Origin: Amylostereum areolatum
Taxonomy: Eukaryota; Basidiomycota; Agaricomycetes; Russulales; Stereaceae
DNA length: 64,000 nt
Assembly: GCA_012932865.1 (NCBI GenBank)
Contig: SAXG01000020.1
Location: forward strand, 124,001 to 188,000
Direction: 5' to 3'
Made by a program: the position numbers and the translations under genes. The notes under the pieces were generated by a model. That model was not told the DNA's origin. It did not search any database and saw only the letters and a list, made by a program, of their open reading frames with translations. Of this stretch, positions 56,816-64,000 are shown piece by piece; positions within the stretch are counted from its first letter, which is position 1; each line of letters starts with the position of its first letter.

Positions 56816-59800
56816 ATGGCCTCTGTTCATATCGAAGACCCCGTTCAGCCTCCCATTGACGAAGATGATCTCCTGCGTGGGGATGGGGATGAGGATGGCG
56901 CGGAAGGCGTGAAGAACCCTCCTTCCGATGACAGTTCTGAGAAACCAGAAGAAGATGAAGACGAGGAGTGTCGCATTCGAGAAGGATTAATTGTTGACGA
57001 GGACGAGGACGAATCCTATCAGAAGAAACGAAAGCGACGCCATCGACATCGTCGTCGACGGGGTGAGTTCCCATCCATATTGAGAAAGTCGCAGTTTCAT
57101 TTAAACTCGTTGACCCTTTAGACAGAGAAGAAGATGATTTTGAGGATGATGGTCTCTATTTTCTCAAGGAGAATACCGGTGAAACCTTCATTCACAAGAA
57201 GACTAAGCTCACCCGTCTTCTTCGCGGACACGACTCGGAATCACCACCAATCGCTTCATTGTCGAAACACAAGCATGCTGTTTTATCCTCTGATGAAGAC
57301 CTCGATGCGGACGACTTGGAGCTTCCCGCTCACGAGATATCCAGAACATCTGGGATGAAGCTGCTGGTCGCGATGAGGATGAGGACATGGACGACATGGA
57401 CGGGTTCATTGACGACGACGACGACGACGACGACGAAGAGGATGAGTCGGGCGCCATAGACGAAGAGGAGCGGGAGAGGAGACGGATGGAGCGTCGCAGG
57501 ATCGAGAAAGAGCGTAGAAAGGCCCTGGCGTTGCGTCCTGAGTTGACGGGAATCGACGCGAAGTAAGTCGGTCAAATGACTCTCGATTTTGACATATTGA
57601 GTTCTCTCACAGTGCTTGGGACGAGATTCATGAGGTGTTTGGGGACAGACATGACTACGACTGGACACTGGGAGATGAAGACGAAGAGTTTCGCGATGAC
57701 CAGCCCAAGGAGATGAATTATCACGATGTGAGTTACTGGTGTCTCGAAGGGATTTCTTCGCTCTCAATAGCATTCCTAGGTTTTCGAGCCATCCGAAATT
57801 CGAGCCCGTCATTTGACCTGAAGACGACGATTTGATTCGAGCCCAAGACGTCCCGGAGCGCATGCAACTTGCGAGTTCCACACTTTCCCTATCTTCCACA
57901 CTTTCTATGCAACAACCCCTTCTGGAAGGTGATTTGGATGAGGCAGCCCCATGGGTCATCACTCGCCTATCGAAACGCAAAGAGCAAGAGTTTTTCAGGG
58001 CGGATGGACAGTATTTCCACCTTCTCGAAGAACTCGTCAACTCCATAACGACTGCTCTTCGATATCTTTTTATCCAGGAGTTCGAGGTTCCCTACATATG
58101 GGTGCACAAGCGCGATTACATCTCGTTCTTCAATGCGCAGGATATCCGCACTCGCGTCGACCTCCTCAATCAAGAAGAACTCTGGCGTGTCTACTCTCTT
58201 GGCCAGAAGTTCCGCTCGCTCCTCGAGCGCCGTCGCGCTTTGGAATCCATGTATGCGCGTTTGGGCATCTCAGACGAGTATTACGAGAACGAGATCCGAC
58301 GCAAGCTCGATACCGTGGACATTATTGCTGACGCTACGGAATGGCTCGGGATGAAGTACAAGGGTAGCGGCAGCAAAGCCAAGACCCAATTCGAGCTTCA
58401 CTTTCACGACGACGAAGAGCCTGCTGACGACAAGAAGCACAAGCTTCCAAGTCGAACCTCCGCCTACGACATCGCAAAGAACAGTATCGTGTCGAAGCTC
58501 GCGCAGGTATGACGTCTTGCTCTCTCCACATCGAATCGCGTCGTTGATATACACGTAGGGCTTTGGTATCAAAGCGCACGAGGTGGTGATGAATTTCGTC
58601 AATTCAGACACTGCACATTTTGTAGAAGATCAGGATCTCAACCCGGACACGTTCGCGGAACAGTTTGTCGACTCGGACCCGTCCAAAGCGCACCCTGCCA
58701 GTGAGCTGCTCAAGCGGGCCCGTATGATGATTGCCACGGAACTTGGAAAAGACCCAATTCTTCGCCAGGAGATGAGGAACAAATTCAAGGCATATGCCAG
58801 GGTGTCCGTCTTGCCCACTGATCGAGGCGTCAACAAGATTGACGAGCACCATCCCTATTTCGTAAGTCGCTGCCTTGACTATTCGCCTTCCACGTCTAAC
58901 CTGTGAGTAGGCCTTCAAATATCTTTATCGCAAGGACGTTGCCGATATGCTTGAGTCCCCTCTACTGCTCCATATCCTCGCCGCCGAGGACGAACTTCTT
59001 GTCACTGTTTCTGTTACGCTCCCCGACGAGGCCAAGTCAGAGTTCGAAAATCGTCTTTACGACTCGTTCGTGTCGGATAGCTACAGTGACACGGCCAAGG
59101 CATGGAATGCGGAGCGTCGGAGAGTTGTCCAGGAAGCGATGGAGCAGCATCTTCTGCCAAACGGTGCCAAATGGACGCGTGAGTGGTTAAGGGAAGAAGT
59201 CGAGGATTACATGGCATTGCGCTGTGCGAACACGCTTCGTGAGGTCAGTAGATCTTTGCACCTGTCGTTTCGATCGCGCTCTGACTTGCATTCAAGAGAA
59301 TTGACGTGGCGCCATTCAAGGTAGATGGCCTCGGGGCTCGGAAGACACCCCATCGGTGTTGGCTATGTCCTGGGGTAAGGGCGATCCTCAAAAGGACGCG
59401 ATCAGCTCTCGTCTTTCCCGATGAAGCTGGTCGTCTGCGAGAGCACACAAAGATCGACAATCTCAACTGACAATGACTCTCGCGAGGAATTTCGCGATCT
59501 CATACGTCGCAGGTCCCCCGACGTGATTGTCATCGGTGGCTTCTCTATCGCAACTACCAAGCTTTCCATGCGGGTGAAAGAGCTTCTCCGACCACAAAGT
59601 AGGAGCTTCTCCAACCACAAAGTCAAGATCTTTTTGGACATCCTGACGAACGTAAGGAAGATGACATCTCGAAGATACCTATCGTCTATGGCCAGGACGA
59701 GATTCGCTCGGATATATCAACACAGCAAATGCGCTAAGGAGGAGTTCGCGTCATTCCCTCCCATCGTGAAGTACTGTGTTGGATTGGCTCGCTATGTGCA

Positions 59801-60873
59801 GAGCCCACTTAACGAGTTGGCAGGCATTAGGCCCTGATATCATGGCTATCACCTTTGAGGAGGACCACCAGCTCTTGATCCCCCAAGAAAAATTATTGGC
59901 GACACTTGAGCGGGTTCTTGTTGATGTAGTCAACAAAGTTGGTGTGGATATCAATCCTGCCATCACAGACGGATATTACCAGCATCTCCTTCTGTTTGTC
60001 TGTGGGCTAGGACCAAGACGATCGCGACTTTGGTTTGGTTTCCCTTCTCTTGCTAGTTCCTTCATAGCTGATATGTCCTCAGGGTGAAAATCTGACTAGT
60101 CGCGACCAATTCATCAAAGCAGGTCTTCTCACGACGAAGATATTCTTGAACGCCGCCGGTTTCTTGTGCATCCCACAGGACGCCGTCAGCAAAATGTCTA
60201 AAAATCGGCATGTGGAGGACTCAGACCTCCAAGACCCATTGGACAACACGCGCATTCACCCGGAAGACTACGATCTAGCTCGCAAAAATGGCGACAGACG
60301 CCCTGGAACTCGATGAAGAGGATGTCCAAGGCGAACATCCGTCGCACGTAGTATCCTTGATAGTCGACGACAAGGATAGGGCCAAAAAGTTAGACGAACT
60401 CAATCTCGACGAGTTCGCGGTCAGCTTGATGGAATCCGGTGGCGAGCGAAAGCGGCACACTCTCAACGTCATTCGGTCTGAACTGATCAAGCCCTTCGGC
60501 GATCTGCGTCCCCCCCCTCCAACCTCCTAACGATTGGGAGGTATTGACTATGCTGACCGGTGAGACCGAACGTACCCTTCGCGTCGGTCTCATTGTGTCG
60601 GTTCTCGTTCAACGCATCCGACCGGCATTTGTGAACGTTCGTCTCGATTCTGGACTTGAGGGTCTCATCAATGCTCGATATCTGGCAGACGAGAATGTCC
60701 AGAACGTGGAACAAGTTGTCAAGAAAGGACAGACTATCCCCTAGTGTTATCATCGATGTCAAACTTAACCTTGCGGAGGACAACACTTTTGTTGAACTGT
60801 CTTCGCGTCCCCACGATGTACAGGCAGGCGACAGTCAGTTCTGCAGGGTGAAGCATGACGACTCCTGGAATCA
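56816..60873 (+). pseudogene. SPT6: SPT6 pseudogene (transcription elongation factor Spt6), truncated
   Basis: Spt6 is a nuclear histone chaperone and elongation factor. The copy follows family order: an acidic N-terminus, the IQNIWDEA Spn1-type helix, KRKEQEFFRADGQYFHLLEE, a helix-hairpin-helix/YqgF core (REHTKIDNLN, PDVIVIGGFSIATTKLS, YCVGLARYVQSPLNE), RVLVDVVNKVGVDINPA, DEFAVSLMES, and the S1 region (TLRVGLIVSVLVQR, VELSSRP) to VKHDDSWNH near 60870. The tandem SH2 part is absent. By eye there are single-base frameshifts near 57330, 57818, 59340, 59406, 59467 (giving TGA), 59825, 60510 (a C8 run) and 60738. Intron positions are kept. An essential gene with this many lesions must be a dispensable duplicate, with the working SPT6 elsewhere in the genome (inference). 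Confidence 0.82.
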
Positions 60874-61235
60874 TTCTCACCATTTTGTTCATGCTTCTGC
60901 AGTTTACCCATTTTGCAACACATTCTATGCGATGCGTACGTCACTTGGTTTACAAACACTTCAGAACGCTCCAACAGTTCATCATTGCATAGGGAATCCG
61001 TCTGAAACTTCAAGTCGGAGATAAAACAAGCTAATGTACAGGTTCGATTTCCATCAAGACAAAACAGGTTTAACTCTTTCAGATACCAGTACAGTTATGG
61101 CTTCGTACGTTGTGTCTGGGTTGAAGAAAATGTCAGCACGAAATTTTCTTCGTATGGAAAGCGAAAGGGTACCAACTCATCAATACTTAGGCAGTATAAG
61201 TTTTGTTTGACGCCTCGTCTGTGTCAATTTCAATC
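60874..61235. other. Spacer at the broken SPT6 end
   Basis: About 360 bp. The SPT6 homology stops after the codons for DDSWNH. The following frame stays open to 61024 but no longer resembles Spt6, so a breakpoint lies near 60873. No repeat was recognised at the junction. Confidence 0.45.
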
Positions 61236-62375
61236 CTATCTGTTCTGTCGTTGCCTAATACAATCGGAGCGCTCGGGTCGAAAACACCGATCCCGCTGGA
61301 CATGCCGACAATTGTAGGACCCGAAATCGTTGGTGCTGGCGACGACACCATCTAACGTATGTTTTAGTAATAATGTTCGTACCGGGTTTTCTCCACTTAC
61401 GGTCGCCAAAGCTGATGCAGGGCAAAGTTGAATAACATGGTTTATATCCATGCGCATAACAACTGTGTCGCGCTGTCGAGTAACCCAGTTGTTGATACTG
61501 ACTACACGTATCGAAGCTGCGACATCTACGAGATCGCCGCGACCGAACCTGAATGGATTGCAAGCGACCACTGCACCAGTGTCTGTGCGACGTCCAAGTG
61601 CAAGCCGTCGAGTAACTCGCCAGAGATGCGAAATTGCCGAAGCGTGGCCAGATGCATCTTCGTGTGTAGAAAGAACGGAGGGTGGAGCATCTGATAGTCT
61701 GTGAACCTGCACCAAGTTTGGTTGTTTTCCATGTACTGAAGGGAAAAAAACAATCACCTTTGTGAACACACGACGAGAACACCGGATACTGTCGTCGGGT
61801 CCATCTATGTTAAAATCCGTCTGTCCGGTACTACGGATAACCAGCCGTTTCAGATTCGCCAACGCTTGTGCCTGCGCCTCGAACTGGTTCGCAAATGATC
61901 CAGGAATGATCTCTATTTTTTGGGTAGCTTTGACAGCATGGTCTCGTTGTCTGCGGTTGGGATGTTGTGAATTAGAACATGTTTATGACGTGCGACGAAC
62001 TGTTGTAGCTCACCCGTCCCACGTACCAAAGACTGTTAAGTCGTGATCACCAAGGATTCCTTGTAATCTGATCCCCACTTCGCACAGCAGCGGTGGGGTG
62101 TTCTCTTGGTTCACTCGATAGCCGGTGTGGTACATACCATATTGACGAGAAGGGTCGCCGGGATTATCAATATGGACGACCATGGACCATTCAGAAACGT
62201 CTTCATATGTTGTAGGCACGATCTGCCACCCATGCATATCTTCTCGATGTGCAGGATCGATCGCGAGTTTTCCGAGGTCGTTTGGCCATGTATCACGAAC
62301 AAGCTGGCCATCGGAAACTAGAAACAAACGGGGAACCTTAGCAAATGCGTAAACTAACACATTGTCTAGACGCAC
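61236..62375 (-). CDS. Orphan protein, N-terminus unresolved
   Basis: Three minus-strand exons join cleanly. The first runs from about 62375 (VRLDNVLVYAFAKVPRLFLV, GKLAIDPAHREDMHGWQIVP, VSEWSMVVHIDNPGD). An intron ends near 61960. The second reads KATQKIEIIPGSFANQFEAQ. After a short intron near 61730-61765 the last exon reads TDTGAVVACNPFRFGRGDLV, DVAASIRVVSINNWVTRQRD and VVMRMDINHVIQLCP, and stops at 61236. The GRGDLVDV-type strand recalls unnamed Agaricomycete multi-copy proteins, but I know no function. A TATA word (CATATATAG) lies near 62435-62443. An ATG follows it, but it is out of frame by one base, so the start may be damaged or misread. Confidence 0.5.
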
Positions 62376-62829
62376 GCTGTGGAAAGGACATATTGAAATA
62401 GGGAGAAAACATATCGCTTGTCAGCGCGACACTCGCTATATATGATGTTATTTCCACCTTGGTCGGTCACGTATGGTCAGGCCGGCAGATAATATCAGCG
62501 ATCCTTTGTGTGGTGGATGTACACAAACGCCATACCGGACAATTCCCTTTCTGTGCGGATTGAATACAACAACATCAGTCACAGACGTTTACTGGACGAA
62601 AGGGGAAAAGAGTGACTCAAGACGACATAGCCACGATGAGACAAAAATACATCTTATTGCGGGTGTGTGCAGTTTGGTGCAGAACTATATTGAAACCGGC
62701 TAAACTGGGCGTCCACATGCATGCGGTGCGCGTTTTTATTTATTGTAAGTTATCCCACGACGGTAAGCTGTTTTGTACGCACTTTAAAGAGGGTTGTTTT
62801 TTGACTCTTTATTTCGTCACTATACCACC
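62376..62829. other. Divergent promoter region
   Basis: About 450 bp between two divergent genes, with a minus-strand TATA word near 62435-62443. Open frames here are short and unsupported. Confidence 0.4.
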
Positions 62830-63642
62830 ATGGATGCCTTGATAGCAAACCGTCGGGCTAGCGCGTTATTACTCGACCATCTTCCTTTTACCTCTCTCTC
62901 CTCTCTACACGGGGTGTCACGCCTCTGTCGATCGATGGTCGACGAATACATCCAATCCCAGGTAGATGAACTCTTCGTAAACCGATTCGACAGCCCAGAT
63001 CGCTTTCGTCGCGTTCTTCGACGAACTCGTGTGATCGTATCGGGCTCGTTGGTTTTGCGTTTTGTTTTACGTGCTACCGCGCATGCTACCTGGGAACCTG
63101 AAGATATCGACATATATGCCCCAGGAGACACGTGGACGGACCTCGTTTCGCATCTTGTTCACATTGGTTATATCGCATGGCCAGGAACGAGACAGCGAGG
63201 CCGTTCAAAATACGACGCTGCTATATCGGGGGTAATTCAGTTGGTTCGTGGTAATGATCGAGTCGACGTTATCATCAGTACTAGCCGATTCGCCGATTTG
63301 CCACTTACCCTGTTCTGGGGTACACCCGTTATCAATGCCCTTGCAGCAGACAGTGTGTATATCCAATATCCACACCACACGTTATTCGGCAGGGGATGTA
63401 TGAATCCTGTCATACCTATCTCGGCGAAAACATTGCAGTGCCGGGCGAAGTACATGGGAAGGGGGTATAACATCGAATGGATTAGGACGGACGTACCTAG
63501 CAGTCGTGAGCGTGCTATTGCATTTTACCACGGTTTGGAGTACAGGTATATAGGTGATCGTTATTCGTTATCTTTGACTTTCGATACTGGAGAGTCTATT
63601 TTCCAACGGCCATTGTTCGGACACTTGATGCGTATGGTGTAA
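62830..63642 (+). CDS. F-box-like protein with nucleotidyltransferase-like region
   Basis: Single-exon gene of 270 codons. The ATG at 62830 is in ACCACCATGG context, which is why I prefer it to the upstream frame start. An F-box-like N-terminus (LLDHLPFTSLSSLHGVSRLC) is followed by a segment with the pattern of a nucleotidyltransferase fold. That segment has a Gly-Ser turn (RVIVSGSLVLRFVLR), then acidic residues on a strand (WEPEDIDIYAPGD), then a second acidic strand (NDRVDVIISTSR). Agaricomycetes carry many such unnamed F-box/NTase-like proteins. Whether the active-site acids are catalytic here is unknown. It ends at 63642 with no sign of damage. Confidence 0.6.
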   Translation: MDALIANRRASALLLDHLPFTSLSSLHGVSRLCRSMVDEYIQSQVDELFVNRFDSPDRFRRVLRRTRVIVSGSLVLRFVLRATAHATWEPEDIDIYAPGDTWTDLVSHLVHIGYIAWPGTRQRGRSKYDAAISGVIQLVRGNDRVDVIISTSRFADLPLTLFWGTPVINALAADSVYIQYPHHTLFGRGCMNPVIPISAKTLQCRAKYMGRGYNIEWIRTDVPSSRERAIAFYHGLEYRYIGDRYSLSLTFDTGESIFQRPLFGHLMRMV

Positions 63643-64000
63643 TTTATATTCGGCATTCGTGTTGTACTCTGCCGCATCTGTTGCTGTAATTGTATGTCAG
63701 ACACGTTGAACACAGTTCTCTCTCCAACGTCCTTTGGGTTCAGGATAAAACATACTTTTTCTGTCGGTAGCCTGGGAACGTTGCTAAGGTGGAAATCTAT
63801 GCGAGTCAGACGACAATGAATATAGTGACGAATGTATAGATACGTACAGCGATGGCGGGCAGAAATGATGTTAAATAGACATGCTGGAACTAAAGATGCT
63901 GGTTATGCGGAATCGGTCGGTGTACGTCCAGTCAACCGAATGAGCTACTCATGATTGGTTATCTATACTAGACATTCCGAGAACACTTGTCCGAATGAAG
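63643..64000. other. Gene-free right end
   Basis: About 360 bp to the window edge, with no open frame or repeat I can support. Confidence 0.45.

Noticed and set aside
1..64000. tRNA, rRNA and CRISPR features
   Set aside because: Reading for tRNA B-box words (GGTTCGA type) with matching arms, rRNA-like conserved blocks and spaced direct repeats found nothing convincing. A covariance-model scan would be needed to exclude a tRNA with an intron.

Overview
The window comes from a nuclear chromosome of a filamentous basidiomycete, most likely an Agaricomycete. The evidence is dense short introns (about 45-80 nt, GT..AG), GC-rich coding sequence, and gene families typical of mushroom-forming fungi: a DUF6533 membrane protein, PK-like kinases with a DIRxxN/DFD core, F-box/LRR proteins, GMC oxidoreductase, sedolisin protease and RING proteins with a long insert. 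I found no rRNA, tRNA or CRISPR array.

Region 1 (1-9.2 kb): the 5' part of a secreted GMC oxidoreductase (minus strand) runs off the left edge. Next is a tandemly duplicated convergent gene pair, each with a kinase-like gene (+) facing a C2H2 zinc-finger gene (-). The copies have decayed reciprocally: the left pair keeps the kinase and has a broken zinc-finger gene, and the right pair has a nonsense codon in the kinase and an intact zinc-finger gene. A small secreted protein gene follows.

Region 2 (10.8-26.8 kb) is the ordinary gene-dense part. It holds a 16-exon SNF2-type helicase, an aldo-keto reductase divergent from a DUF6533 membrane protein gene (the latter with a one-base frameshift at a C7 run), an F-box-like/LRR protein, a sedolisin (S53) protease and a conserved gene of unknown function.

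Region 3 (27.4-45.6 kb) is a transposon-rich, AT-richer island. A decayed NAD(P)-dependent reductase relic abuts an apparently intact Helitron whose Rep-helicase gene codes for 2134 aa in six exons. Beyond it lie four diverged copies of a gene family I do not recognise, called here family P. They share a three-exon layout with two phase-1 introns and a middle exon of 255 or 258 nt. Two copies have the same LTR-like block (beginning TGTCA) as their 5' region.

Region 4 (45.5-64 kb) is looser. It has a 2.7-kb stretch with no convincing gene, a RING protein, and several orphan multi-exon genes. A second small family (family Q) has one intact copy, one fragment and one pseudogene with several stops. 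The Q pseudogene lies head to head with an SPT6 pseudogene that has many frameshifts and stops before the SH2 region. At the right end are an orphan protein and an F-box-like/nucleotidyltransferase-fold-like protein.

All exon joins were made by eye from splice signals and reading-frame continuity. Protein family calls are from recognised motifs, with no database search.
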